From Rotaria socialis (lineage: Eukaryota; Rotifera; Eurotatoria; Philodinida; Philodinidae): a stretch of DNA of 64,000 nucleotides. The stretch's first letter is position 1, and every line of letters begins with the position of its first letter. The translations under genes were made by a program, and so were the position numbers. The notes below the pieces were generated by a model. It saw only the letters and a list, made by a program, of their open reading frames with translations, was not told the origin of the DNA and made no database searches. Location of the stretch: the NCBI GenBank assembly GCA_905331475.1, contig CAJNYU010002706.1:248001-312000 (forward strand), written 5' to 3'. This document shows, one piece after another, positions 12,751 to 26,932 of the stretch.

Positions 12751-15700
12751 GATTTCTATTGATTTCTATTTTTAAATGAAATTTTCCATAAATATATTTA
12801 GCATAAATGCATAGCTATATAGCCATGAAGTACTTCAGTACTGTTTATGCATCTAGAGAATAAGGAATTATCGAAAAAGAAACATTGGATAAAGTCTATA
12901 GAAACAAGAATACCTTATATTGGATAATTAATACTTCTGTTCGATAGTTCACAAAGAATAGAAAGCCTATAATGAGTTCGTTATGTTTATTATAGACGCT
13001 GATGGTGATCTAACAACGAAAGAAAAATACTATGAGACAAGATTAGAGTTTTTATAAGAAAACAAAGAAAAAGAGACAATGAGCGACGAACAATGTAGAA
13101 AAAAAAAGAAGAAAAAGAAAAGAAAAACAGAGGAATGTTTGCTTCGCATAATCGAAAAAAGAAACTAGACTCAATCTGCATCGGCACAACACATATTGTC
13201 AAGTGTGCCAATTATCTCTTACGCATACAAAAATGATCGTTGACATCCTCTTGGTGTTTCTATTGAACTATGTCTTTGTATTCGTGTATAGATCTATATG
13301 TGTAACATCTAAAGGACGTTGGATACTACAAAACGATCTTTCGTCTCATTTCTTATAATAGAAAAAAAAGTTATGATTGGTATTGTTCTTTCTCACTGCT
13401 ATTGTGATGTTTGTGTTGATGCTTCATGTTTATCTCATGATGTTTCTTAGCAAGTTGCATGTCTTTTCTATAGGCAGACATTCATATCGAATGAAGAGCA
13501 TCATCCTTAAGCGGAACGATAAGCTCTAATAATTGAAAAAATATGTCTTCTCTAAGCATGCGTAAGGACATTAACGCATACCAAACTAAAGTAATTACGC
13601 TGAAGACAAAAAAATATAGACCTAGGACTTCATCATCACTATTCATTAACGTTAAATATAAAGAAAACCTATTTCTGACTTATTTTATGAATAGATAGGA
13701 CATGAAAGTCAAAAAAGATCTGTAATTTTTTCTACAGATTTTTTCCTCATCATGTTTGTCGTGGCTTATTTTCTTTTAAAACATAAAGAAGGAAATGACA
13801 GTTAAAAGAAACCAAAAGAGAAATGTCAGAAAACGATAAGCTTTTGACAATTATTTTCTATTCCTGATTTTGTATGTAACTCTAACTAATCCTCTTTTTT
13901 TTCTCTTTTTCTCTCTCATATTTTCATATGTCGTACTTTCAATTAGAAAACAAGGCGTATAGAATTTTCTTTGGATTCTTTCCATCTCATACCATCCATA
14001 AGTGTATCTGCTTCATGAGATAGATCTACTGAATATGTCAGATTTGTTTTTCTCTTATCGCCATTTTATTTATATATTTATTTTATAGATTGATAATAAC
14101 TGCTTTGAGATGTCGAAAGTACTTCGTATAAAGATGTAGGCCCCATGGGTTTTAGCTAATCTTTTTGATGATTTTGTTCAATCATATCGTTTTATCTATA
14201 ATATTGGAATCTTACTAATGCAAAAATCATGATAATTCATAGATCGTGAAATGAATGATAAAGCTAGACGATACTGTTGAAACATCTATATGGAATAGTA
14301 ATAATAATAATAATACGAACTGTTAATCTATTTTTATTCTTCAATGAATACTGTTAGTAATTAAAGGAAAACTCTAAAGCAACCAACTTATTTGTATGCA
14401 TATAATTATAAAAATCAGCATAATTTGTTTCCAAAGACTAAAAAACAAACTAATAAACACTGACAGATCTATTTCTGTTATTCATAAAAATAAGCTTAAA
14501 TTCATGGCGAGAGAAAAAAACCAATAAATGAATCTGTCTACATTTCTGATAAAGGCAAAAAATGTTATTAACTAATCCTTGATAAATATTAAATAGCAGA
14601 TGACAATAAAATGAATATGTAATGTCATGTATGTATTCGCTGGGACAGATGTTTAACGAAATCGTCTTAGATTAAATGTGAATTCGTTGTCATAACTTGA
14701 TTTGTTTTTGTTTATTTTGGATAGAAATTGTCATCGCCCCGTGTCAATTTTGATGCCTGAAACACATATATTATGATTTTACGTCGATATTCTATAGGAA
14801 TTAGTCTTTTGGTACTAAATAAATTGATATCGTTGGCGAGAAAGTAAACAAAGTGTATCATTGAAATAATACCATTTACAGGAATTTTGATCTATCAGTA
14901 CATTTGCAATTTGTCTCGTGTACACTAATGCATGATTGATTCAAGCTTTTTAGTGTAATAAGAAACTTAAAGGTTCTTTCCCACCATGTAGCTATCAAAT
15001 AACTATTTCCTTAGCATAGCTAATGTCGAGTGTTGAAAATGATGTTTTCCGCATGTTCTAGAATATTAAGAAAATATGAAAATTTCGATGATCGTGCTAT
15101 TCATAATATAAATATATCAAGTTACTGCTTCATTTTTTTGAATTTATAGTCTATTAAAAAAAAAGATTCTTGACGACCCAAAGAAAAAGCTAATTTATTT
15201 TCTATGATTGAGATTTAACTAAAATAGCTTCGAAATGTTTTTTAATGATTGTAAAAAGCATCGAATTCATTGACAATCCGTTTATCTTGTTCACATTTTT
15301 AATTCATTCATTATTTCTTTCTTCAGATGAACCAATTACAATATCTGTATTCTAAAATAGACAAATACTCAAACAAAATCAGCTGAAAACTTAACAACAT
15401 GAATGCAACAAAGTTGACAAAGCAAAAGGCCTCCATTCATCCTATTTCATTGTTCATAAATCAACAAAAATTTTGCACTGAGAAAAATATTAGTGAAACT
15501 AGATAAAGTAAATTAGATTCAATTTTGTGACTTTTACTACTGCAAAAGAAATCCTACTATAGATATGCTGACGGTTGAACTAGTTGTTATACGATATTAC
15601 TTTCTTTTATTTTGATAAACAAACTGAATCAATACGAACCTCGATATTATTGTTGATCTCGTCAATACTTCATCTAACTCATATATTACTTGTTATCTAT

Positions 15701-16180
15701 TAAAAAATAAAGATACTTTTTACATCTGGATTTTTATTTTTGTCATCATTCAAAAATATTGTACTGCTTCCATGCAAGCTTTTTCAGAATGTAACTGAAA
15801 TCGAAGATATGAGAGAAGTGGTCCTTTGATCTGTTTCAAGAGATAAATGACAGGAGATTATTTACTGGCCATGATTTTTTCTTTTGATAACAATCTTGAG
15901 ATCTAACGATTAATTTAGTTATACTATTGATCGTCTTATTTTTAGATTTATGATAATATGTGGTTCAATGAAAATAACAAAGTCAAAGAATGATCTCCTG
16001 ATATTTTAACTTTTGGAAGAAAACAACATTCAAAATAATTCTACAATCAGATTTCCCTCGAGGCAAATCTTTTGTTTATATAGTTTCTAATGAAATTTTT
16101 TTAAAGAATGAACGTTATAGGAAACAAAACCATTTGTCACTTTAGATTGTTTTAGAATACTAATTAGTTCAAGAAAAACT
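12751..16180. other. Intergenic, about 3.4 kb, no gene seen
   Basis: AT-rich sequence between divergent genes. The frame at 12990-13211 (minus) is a purine/pyrimidine-biased stretch giving a Phe/Leu/Ser-rich peptide and is not credible. No RNA gene or repeat was recognised. Confidence 0.55.
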
Positions 16181-17080
16181 ATGAACAAAATCCATACGCT
16201 TTTATATATTCCAAATCTAATCGGTGGAAGAAAATTACTGTTTGATTAAAAAACAAAAGAAACATAGTTCTTTTTACCCTTCTAGGCTACTTTCGTGTAT
16301 GTCTTCTTGTTCTTGCTTGGTATTATTTTGACGATCCAATTGTTTTCTTAACATTCTATGTAATTCAAGCACTTCTAGACGGTTAGGTTATAGTTTATTT
16401 TTATTAGTTAGAAACTTAACTTTATTATGCAGCTGTTGACGGTTGGACTGCTCGATATTTTAATCAAGTATCGAAATTTGGTGAATTCTTAGATATTGTT
16501 ATTGATAATATTGGACGGGGAATTCTATGGACACGAATCGCATCGGTAATAGAAAATAATAAAATAACATAATGAATGAATTATTTTCAAAATTAGATCG
16601 GAATATTCATTACATCCATTGAATGGATTACATTTGTAGCATTGAATCATCATGGATCTGATTGGAAATTAAAATTATCATCTAGTAATGATTTGATTGT
16701 TCGAAACGCTCTGAAAAATGGTATATATATATGAATATATCATTTTATTATTTCTATATTCTATTTCTAATATGTACGTTTAATTATATCAAGGTTTTCA
16801 AACACCATTTGGATTCTTAATAATTGTTCTTGGAACTCATGGATTGCCAATTATCATGTATATGATGAAATATCGAGTTATATTCGAAATGTCATATCTT
16901 TTATTACATATTATTCATATACTATGCATCATTGGACGTTTATTCTCGTTTTATTGTGAGGTCAGACATTAGTCATAAAGAATGGCGAAACTTTTTATTT
17001 GTCATACTTTATATGTATTCTTAATACTTATTTAGATATATGTTATCTCTCTCTTTGTCACTGAAGATTTACTGAAGTAA
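16181..17080 (+). CDS. CDP-alcohol phosphatidyltransferase, phosphatidylinositol-synthase-like, 195 aa
   Basis: Exons 16181-16223, 16286-16381, 16433-16545, 16597-16720, 16794-16960, 17036-17080 give exactly 196 codons with consistent phases. The family transfers a phosphatidyl group from CDP-diacylglycerol to an alcohol in the ER membrane. The catalytic signature DGx2ARx8Gx3Dx3D is complete, beginning DGWTARYFNQVSKFG and ending EFLDIVID. The start MNKIHTLLYIPNLIG aligns with the N-terminal IPN-IG segment of metazoan PI synthase (CDIPT). About 195 aa against about 213 for human CDIPT, with several hydrophobic spans. The segments after the motif (for example TSIEWITFVALNHHGSDW) are divergent, so the acceptor alcohol (inositol or another) is inferred, not shown. 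It converges tail to tail with the calponin-like gene, stops about 300 bp apart. Confidence 0.85.
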
Positions 17081-17378
17081 CTTCCTATTTATGCCATGTG
17101 GAAGAACAAGCTTTTTACTGATGAGCAAACATAAATATACGAATGACTTTGTTCTGTGAGTTGAATGTATTTTATTTGTTTTTCTATTGTAAATATATAA
17201 ATATAAATATATGATTATTGAAATGCTGAAATGTGATAGAAGAAAAGCAGAATAAGAAAAGATGTCAAATGGTTTTTTGCGTTCATAATCAAGCCGAAGA
17301 AATAGAAACGATTAATGCACATATGGTAGACAAAACAATATATGCGTTTTTGTGTAAATTTAAAAGCAAAATCGAGTA

Positions 17379-18801
17379 TTACATATGCCGTGAATTTCCA
17401 AAGACAATACCAGATTGTGTTGCTCCTTTGTTGTAACCATATTGAGTACTGATTACTGTATTACCTTGTATACGTGTTTCTGGTGAGAAATTCCGTTCAT
17501 TTTTTTCACTTTCTTTTGGACCTAGACCACGGATACCTTGTTTTTGAGTCTAAATATTTTAAAAGTCTAACTTTCTTTTTGTTAAAGAAAATTTTATTTT
17601 ATTATTTTACTTTTCGACCAAGAGCAAAAAGACAAATAATAACTTGATGAAGATTCATTTTTTCGTAGAGATCTACCGTTTGAAATGTTTCTGAATCCGA
17701 TAACCCATAAGTTCTAGCAGCTTGACCAAAACGTGATATATTTTCCATTAATTTAAAATTATTTTCACCTTAATTCATTGAAATAAAACTCTAAGATACG
17801 AAAGAATTATTTCAAGTATTTACCGCTATTAATTTTTGGTATCGAATTTGGTACAATAGTATTCATTAATCTAATAACGAAAGAAAACAAAGAAAATCCT
17901 GAAAAAAACCCATCTATGACACTGCAAAGTCAAACTGTATGAAGAAGATATTTTGTTAATATAACGATGAAGCCTAGTTTTTAACAGCATTTTTTTTTCT
18001 GAAGCCTCTTAAATATATGAGCGAGTCACAATAAAAAAAATAGATCAATACATACTGGCAAAGTTTGCGTCCATCTCTTAATTGCTGATAAACATTATCC
18101 ATATCTCCACTAGTATCGAATTGTTCACCAATCATTTCACTAATCCACTTCAAGGCTTCTTGAGCTTGCGCTACATCATATTTTGATTGAATCTATATTG
18201 ATAAAAAATAAATCAAGTTTTTCTATCAAACAATGAAATTGATCCTAATAAAATTATATTTTATCTACTTTTTTTCAAATAGCTCTTTTATCTAAGACAA
18301 GCTTATGAGCAGCTCAAATAGTAATCGTTGGTTATTTTTCTAATATATAAGACTGCTAAATCTGTGTATATAGAATTTTTCATGATCTCATACTAACTTC
18401 CTTGAAATATTTCTGTCAAAATTTTTCTTAACCATTTACGAAGAAATAGATCCATATATTGACACGTCAAATAGATTCTGGTGAACATACGAAAACAAAT
18501 ATATTATTCTCTAGTAAATTCTACTAGTGTTACTAAGTAGATTTAGTTCTCATTGATTTTTGATTTTGAAATTGGCTATTGTATAGATATGGCTGATATG
18601 ATCTTTCCATTTACGAGTAAAATGATTTGTAATCGAAGTAAAAATGTGCTGCATGGCTTGAGAAACTCTTTTCCACTCAATAATCGAATAGATAAAAAAG
18701 AAATCCAAAGTGTTTATAATATCATAACTATTAAATATTTTACTGCTTACTTTATCATAAGCTTGTTTAGCAAAGCCATGTTTTTCAGTTCGATCAGCCA
18801 T
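17379..18801 (-). CDS. Calponin/transgelin-like (muscle protein 20 type), 187 aa
   Basis: Exons in coding order: 18801-18751, 18192-18056, 17870-17824, 17768-17611, 17549-17379 (188 codons, phases consistent). These proteins bind actin filaments, often in muscle. A single calponin-homology domain spans roughly residues 25-140, with the family blocks AQEALKWISEMIGEQF, LRDGRKLCQLMN, FKLMENISRFGQAARTYG and FQTVDLYEKMNLHQV. The C-terminal tail carries one calponin-type repeat, VISTQYGYNKGATQSG, matching the x-GLQ-G-NK-ASQ-G pattern. Length fits transgelin/MP20 (about 185-200 aa) rather than full calponin. The first exon codes only 17 residues and is followed by an intron of about 560 bp. Confidence 0.92.
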
Positions 18802-19747
18802 TATTCTTATGTTGTTGTTTCTTTTTTTATATCACTTATTATATTAAGGTGAATATTTGGATATATTTCAGAGCGAAATGGGGACAAGAGCAAAAAATGT
18901 ATGTGTAGCGTGTGATTGAATAATATTATTAAATAAGCAGAATCAGACAAATGAAAAAAAATCTAGTTTGGTATTGTCAATAAGAAACAGGCTTTTGCTG
19001 GCTTTTTATTTTTCTATGTGAGTATGCACTCACCTTCATACACATTTCTTATTTTTCCCTTTAATTTCTCCATCTGCGTAAATTTTTATTACATTCTATG
19101 TTACACATTGCGTGACATTTTATCGAGAAACAATTAATCTAGATAACATGAATCATACTAACCTGTTCGTTTGAGTTAGAACAAGAAAAAAAACCAGTAT
19201 CAAGGTAATCGGAGAATCGAATTACATAAAACAAAATAAATAAGCATAACCTTGTTAGCCTCAGTAGATGGCACTCACTGACGCTAAACGTTTATTCGTG
19301 TTATCTGTTGTTATGATCTCTATTTTGATTTGTTACGTAATATTTTCGACTATGACTAATCCTCGTGATTGATTTTCGTTCGCTATTGCGCAGTTGTTGA
19401 TGTTCTATCGTATCGAATACTCGATACTTAATATATTCTATATATGATACGACGACAAAAACCTATTATTGAAACATGTTTAGCTCTCTATTTTTGGCAG
19501 ACTAAATATTAGTTCTACCATTAATACATAATCCCCAAAACGAGAGCTAACAAACCTGATTGATACTTAAGTGTCGCCAATAATTTATTCATGTTAAGAA
19601 AAAAATGCAACAAACATTTGTAGAGTATTCAGAATCATATTCACAAATATATTATATAAAATATTGCTACGGTTTTCACATCTTATGTGAATCATATTTT
19701 CGTGTATTTTAGATATAATCTCATATGTTGTAATTACTAATAGAATA
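18802..19747. other. Divergent intergenic region
   Basis: About 950 bp between the starts of the calponin-like (-) and FUSC-like (+) genes; presumably holds both promoters. I see no clear TATA box or repeat. Confidence 0.5.
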
Positions 19748-22700
19748 ATGACATCATCGAAGCAACGTTCTATGCGGCTACCACGATTCAAATTATGGCA
19801 TCCAATATTACCGGCATTTTCAGCTCGCTTAATCATAGCGTTTCGCACTCTCCTAGGAATTACTGTAAGTAAACAATGAAAAAATGCACGTTATACATGA
19901 AAAACTATTCTATGTTAAATCTAAAAATAATAGTGTGTAGCTGGATTTACTCTTTCTCCAATAACATCTCAATTAATACAAGGTCAACTTCTGCTGGGTA
20001 TTAGTTTTATAGTTGCTATTAAAAGTACACTTGGTGCAACAATTCAAACAGCCCTTCGTTTATTTATTGCTGGTGCCATTTCGGCTGCATATTGTCTTTT
20101 AATTATTAATTTTTGTCCACGAAAGGTTTCTGTAGGCATTGGTGCAACGAATATTCTGGTTCTTCTTATTGTTTATACTGATTTACCTGTAACTGTTCGT
20201 CGATTTTCTATTGTACCGACATGTATTATACTTTTACAATGGATAACAAAACCACATATAAACACTTTTTTTGTACTTCAAGTTTGGCTGTCATTAACAG
20301 CAGGTGCTACACTTGCCGTGATTGTTACAAGTATTCCATTGCCAGTTATACCAACTGCCTATCGAGAATTAACAATGCGTATGAGATTTATTACTCGACA
20401 GGCACGACGTGAAATAACAGCTATTGTTTTATTCATATCTGAATATCATAATATACATTTAAACGAAGGATATGATGGCCAAACTAATCAAAATAGATTA
20501 AATGCGAGTAATTCTGATGATAATAATGATGGTGGTATTGAAATGCCATCGAATTCTTATCGTGAAGACGATCTTTATCGTTGTTCAGCGTCACTTGAAG
20601 ATTTAAAAGATGATCATTTACTTAAAAGTGATATACAAGATTTGCATGCATTAGTTAATGAAGAACTAAAACAAATGCAACGTGCTTTGACTGAAATTTC
20701 ATATGAACCCTATTTCATATTTTTGACACTCCTCAATTTCATAAGAGGATTCTTACGACATGTTCCGTTTATAAAAAAGTTCATCAAAACAAAATCAACA
20801 TTAGAAACACGTTTATCAATATGGACGACAAGTCTTGCCGCTATACAACGAACAATTACCGGTTTATTAACATTAGATCATCATCATCGAGCATTTGTTG
20901 GTCAACGACAATTAATTAATGTAAGTTTTCTTTTTTTAAAGAGAAGTATGCATAAAAGAAGTTGAAATAATTTTCGGAAATAATCTACAAAAAACAAATG
21001 AATATTCTATCGTTTAATACAGTTTGCAAAAAAATGATTATATCCGCGTGGAAAACTGTGATGTTAGAAAATATTTTTAAATAGAAACGATCTTCTGCAT
21101 ATTAGTTTTAACAGTTTTTCTCTTTTAGACAATATGTCGTCTTCTTGATTCAACATTTGATTTCTTGGATTCGACAATTCGATATACAACATCATCAACA
21201 AACTATTTCAATACAACACAAACCATTGCTTGTCGAGTTAAAGTGGAAGAAGCACTTGAAGACTTTTTTGAAACATATACACAAGTACGCGAAAATCCTC
21301 GTCATGCTAAGATATCAAATACAGATGCCATTCATTTGAATACATTTCTTCTACTTATTTTACGCCTTGTTCATGTAACAATCACTGCTGCTGAAACAAG
21401 TAAAACTCCTGGTGCTCGTCTTGATACTGGTACAGATTCAACAACAAATGTACAGAAATCAAAAAAGCCATTCAACTGGAAAAAACCTTTTTACGATCTT
21501 GCTACTTATATTGGTATAAGACCATCGTTTGGTAAATTAGTACGCGCAGTAAAAACAAGTTTAAGTGTACTTATTTCTGCTGTCGTTGTTTTCACATATC
21601 GTAAACGTTTACAAGCATACGGCTGGGTTTATTGGGCACCCATGACTACAGCACTTGTTTCCGATTCATCTGAAGGTGGTACACTTCGTTTATCATTTCA
21701 ACGTTTAATGGCTGTCTTACTTGGTTCAACTTATGCATATGTTAGTGTACTTGTCACACAGAATCATGTAGGTGTTGGAATATGTATTTGTTTATTTGTT
21801 GGATTAATGGGATATCTTAAAACAGATCCAAGAAAAGAATATTTTGCTAGTGTCTGTGCGCAATCAGCGTCGATCATAACGTTTCTATCCAATCATCAGG
21901 GACAAATGGATGAGTCCAATAAAGCTGTTTTAGCTCGAACAAGTTTAACATTTCTGGGAATATTTATACATGTTCTTATTTCTAATATATTGCTACCAAT
22001 TACAGCTCGTGCATTAATTAAAAAGAAAGTAATTATTCTTCTACTTTTTGTTTTTGGAAAAGAAGAAATTTATGGTTTTGTTGAACAATATTTAGGTATG
22101 CTTGATGATTAAAAATGTATCTGGCTCATTACAAGCGTCATGCGATGATTTTTGTACATTTATTGGTTCATCAGTTACACCTCAACCAAATACATCATCA
22201 AAACAAGCATCATTTAATCTAATGAAAACTCTTGGAGAAACTGAAGGTATTGCTGACAATTTTTCTGCTCTACTTGATGAAGCAATCAATGAACCGAACT
22301 TTTGGAAACGGCCATTTGTGCAAGTGAAAGATCGTTACAATGACATCGCTAAATCTTTACGTCGAATTAGTGCGAATATTCGTTTTGTTCATCGTTGTAC
22401 AACAATACTTGAAGCTGAATCAAAATTACATTTTGCTCAAGAAGCCAAGTAATTTTGAAAAATTTCTCTTAAACTATATCTAAAGTGAATCAAAAGTAAT
22501 GACCGAGACAATTCAAGCTCTTATAAAAATCTCAGTGATCAAAACGGTTGATTAAAAAAATATTTCATGAACTTATTTCTGTATTTTCTTTCTCTTCTTC
22601 AAACTTCGTTTTTTTCTCAATTATAATTTATGAAGGATGTCAAGGAATGATGTGTAAAACAAACCAATTATACGGAAAAAGTATTATTGAGCATTCTTCA

Positions 22701-23550
22701 AATATTTCTGTTAACTACTATTTTTGATATCATCTAAATTCTATGTTAAATTTTCTTTAGATGGCAAATGCGTCGCACAAGTATTGCTCAGGTAAACACT
22801 GGTGATGAGTCCAAACCATCTCATTCTTGGACAACAACTGATTTACGCAAAAAAAGACAATTACAAAATGATCTTGACATACCATTAACAATTTTTATGA
22901 ATTATTCTACAAATTCAACAGCAAGATTTGAACAAAAAACTTTAGTATCGAATAATTCATCAGCATCACTTCGTTTAGCACATACAACATTATATCAACC
23001 TGTTCTCGAACATATTCGTACACTTGAAAATCAAATTCAGAGAGTATTATCTTTAACAGAACAATTAATCAAAACACAAGCAGCAGTTGATGTTGGTTCA
23101 TTTGAATTACAACAATTATGTCGGGAAGATTCATATGATGAACAGCAAATAAAACTTTTAAAAACTCAAAGAAGATTAAATCGTGGCCCATCTTTTTATG
23201 TTCCTCCACAATCTGAAGCACTACCAATGGTTGCAAATCATTACAAATTTTTGTCTTGTTGCCGTAGTTCACAAGAAGTTCCTGAACCATTACCATCATT
23301 ACGTAATGCTGTCGATTTAATGTTTACATCATTAATACAATTTCTTCATGCTAATAATCGTTTTATTCGTACTGAATTTGTATCAAGTCAATCGATTGGT
23401 GACGTGTTAACATTTCATACGTTGTCTTATGCACTAAGAGATATGGTTGAAGCAACAACAGACTTGGCGAAAAATGCTCGACGAATTAAACATATCGATA
23501 CACGAACATTAATACGAACGAAGCGAGAAGAAAAACTTCCGTCACCATAA
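19748..23550 (+). CDS. FUSC/aromatic-acid-exporter-like multi-pass membrane protein, about 1048 aa
   Basis: Exons 19748-19864, 19934-20920, 21129-22028, 22096-22448, 22761-23550 are phase-consistent (1049 codons with stop). The architecture is two hydrophobic halves. Residues about 25-215 hold several membrane spans (for example LLLGISFIVAIKSTLGATIQ; VWLSLTAGATLAVIVTSIPL). A long polar helical region follows, then a second membrane block at about 460-620 with the FUSC-type signature GWVYWAPMTTALVSDSSEGG, then SFQRLMAVLLGSTYAYVSV. A soluble C-terminal region of about 380 residues follows. The doubled layout matches the fusaric-acid-resistance/aromatic-acid-exporter/ALMT-like superfamily of bacteria, plants and fungi, which pumps organic anions across membranes. 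Substrate unknown. The family is uncommon in animals, so horizontal origin is possible; four introns show it is settled in this genome. The start follows an upstream in-frame stop (TAG at 19742) closely. Confidence 0.8.
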
Positions 23551-26500
23551 ACAAAATAATTAAAATCAACGAAATTTTCATACCAATTTATTCTGTTAAT
23601 TCTTTATTTTTTTCAGAAAATTCAAAAAAAATGTTCTATTCAATTTTTGCATCTCAATGGAAAGTTACGTTCTAGTCTAGCTATTATCTTTTGTTGTCAA
23701 TGAATGATGTGCACTAGCGTTCTCTTCTCACATTTAATCTAGCATAACCATCTACTGTCATATTTGTTACTTTTTGTTCTTCTTCTTATCACTACGTAAA
23801 CTCAAATAAATACAATATAAAAGATTATCTAGTTTTTTTAATTTTATAACTCATACATGTTATTGCGAGAGATACAGCGATACAATCAACCACAATTGGA
23901 TATATCATGGTAATACAGTGGAAATAAATGTTTTGTCTCAAGTAACATAGTTCTTTATTGATGTTCTTTTATACATATCAAAATTCTTTGTGGTTCAGAT
24001 TGTTGAAGATCAAAGTCATATTACAAATTACCGAATTTCAAGGGCTAGGATTTGTTACAATGGTATTTTGAAAGTTTTAAGTGGGTTTCAACATATTTGC
24101 TAGTGAGAGATGCAACAGCAATGGCCAACAGTTGGCCTTCATTGCTCTATCCTTAGTAATTGTCACGTCAAACATAAAATGAATAAATTTCATCTACAAG
24201 AATTTTAATTTCAAAGTTTTGCTTTGTATTTATTTCTTAAATAAATGAATTTGTATACCAACATTATTGTTCCAGACGAACAAACGTAACTAATTACAAA
24301 AATAATATTACTTCAGTATATCGCTTTTCAATATTGTTAATCCTTATTTCAGAGAAACGAATGAAAATTTTTCTATGTTTTCATCGATAAAATTATTGAT
24401 TCTAAACATATGAAATGTTCAAATCGTATAGGTCGAAAATTCAAAATAGATATAAGCTACACGATTGATATCATGATGCAAGCACTTACTAAACTATAAT
24501 TAAAGTGCAGTATTACTTATTATACAGAAATTTTCATCAAAGCCAATTAATAATCTTTAAATTCAAATATCATTGAATCACTTTTATAATGAGCTCTTCA
24601 TATTGTGAATGATAAAAAATAAATCAATATTCATTCATATGACAATATCTGTTTTATATTCAGAAAGTTTCTTTTTTTTTAATTTAGTACATTTTCTTTA
24701 TAAAATAAATCTTCTACTATTAGAGTATTACAACGATAATATTTTTTCAAATCTATACAACTATATATTGACCAATAGTAGGTAAACATAAGCGTTCTAT
24801 TTATATTTTTATTATGCATAGCTGAGAATGCAAACAGAGCAAAAACTAAATTAGCGATTAAAAGAGTTGATGCTGCTGTCTATCAACTGTTACCACTAGC
24901 GCAAATATAAATACCGATATACAAGGCAAAACAATCTATACAACGACAAGAAAAACAATTACTGCTAAACATTTTTTTCCTAAATCTGTGTTAATTTGTA
25001 TTTTTACACTATTGAAAAGATTACAACGTCTGGATATTGATCATAGGTGTATAATACATTTTGGAATAGTATCACACCATCGAATATATTTGGTATAGTA
25101 TGGCATTCAGTTGAATGTGTAGCAAACAAGCAATATCGAAAAAGAAAACTCTTTGTTACTCGTAGACCATGATATATTTTTCAAGAATTTATTTGCAACA
25201 TTGAATTCAGTTTGATCTATGAAAGGCGCCAATGATGACTAATTTAGTAGCTTGTGTCGAACCAAAAGTAATTTTTGTTTATTCATTTCTCCTCCAAAAA
25301 GTATGTTAACAACTTTTTGTAAGTATGAAACTAATACATAATATGAGCCCTACAAAAACAGCAGCAATCAGTGAATGAATTGAAAACATGAAACGATTTT
25401 TATTCTATTTCCTTGTATTCTGTTAAAATAGAATTATTTTCCTTCTCTCAAAAACTAATGTAGTATCTTATCCGATGTTTACATTTAGGAAACATTAGAA
25501 GAAAGATTTTTTTCTAAAGAATCAAGTTAGAAATGTCTTGATTTGTGCGTTGCTCGTGTATATTTTCTTGCTTACAACAAAAGCCCAAAGTTTTCATGTC
25601 AATATTCGTTACTTCAGGTTAATTCTGACTATTTGTTCACGTTAGACATTGGATCCTACACATGTATCTAACGTAAGTCAATCAGTTCGGTTAGTTCATG
25701 ATTGCATACATTTACTGGCCATCAGTAAATATATCCGATATAGAATCGCATTGAAATGAGAGAACTACATTACACCTTATTATAGTTCGTTAGTGTTTCA
25801 TTTTATTAGCGCATACACTTTTCAAAAATTAGAAATGGTCTGACATTGCTAATGGAAATCGCCAGTTTCCCCCCTTGATATTATAATATGTATACATCCT
25901 AGAGGTTGAACCTATATGTGGAACACGTTTTTTTTTATCTATGAATCTAATTTATCGATGTCTAAGCACTTCAATATGAAGTCGATACCTACGAGTACAG
26001 TTAATACATAGCTAATCAATGATAAATTATATCGTTCAGTACAAACTGAAACACTTGTGATGCTATCCCTTTTTAGATATTAATAAATTTTTGATATAAT
26101 TGATTTCTCGTTAATCCATTAGATTTCTGCTGTTTAACATTCATATGTATGTGAATTACGATATTGTGCAATATAACATTTTATCTCTTTCGTTTATTAT
26201 GGAATGTGTCACCACACGGAATCTTACACTGTATAGATGTGTCAGAAAGAATAACTAAATGAACGACCAGGCGCAAGTACGACAGCGTAACCTCGAAGTA
26301 GGTCGATCTTATGCATGCACATAAATACATCAATTTTCCTTTCTCAACATTTCTCGATAAAGAAGACAGTCAATCTTTCGTTCATAATATCCTGGTGAGA
26401 CGTCGAACCATTCTATAATTTAATGTAATTTTTACTTTTAGATAGTTTGCTTCTTCTTCTTCTTGTCCTCGGCTATCCTAGACGATGTGTATCACAGTCA

Positions 26501-26932
26501 AACATATACTCGTAGTCCAATTTTTTGCTATCGATTATGAGTAAATAAATAAATAAATAAAGATAAAATCAAGTAATAACATGTTTTCTTGCTAATCTAA
26601 TTTATTTAATTGATTCATTTTTTTCTTTTGTAAAAGCAATAATTACTCTCTTCTATTATCATCTGGATTTATCCATGATTTAGTTCTCTTACTCTCATAT
26701 GTATGATATTAATACTACACTTTGTTTCAGAATTTATTGTATCTAATATCTTATTTTGTATGGACATCAATCGCTCATATGTATCATGATTCAAAGAGCA
26801 GTACCAGGTGAATTTACTCATCATTGCATTACAGCTTCGTTTCATTCTCTGTATAAGCTAACTGAAGATTTTTTTCAGTAAATGATTTAGTATTTTCGAT
26901 AAAATATCATCGACAAATTGTTCATTTTTTAG
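23551..26932. other. Intergenic, about 3.4 kb, with a TAAA microsatellite
   Basis: No long open frame on either strand. A (TAAA)n tract lies at 26542-26560. Upstream exons of the kinase remnant (its glycine-rich loop start and N-terminus) should lie in the last few hundred bases, but I could not place them with confidence. Confidence 0.5.

Noticed and set aside
18553-18852. 99-codon plus frame over the calponin-like first exon
   Set aside because: Antisense shadow of exon 1 and its intron.
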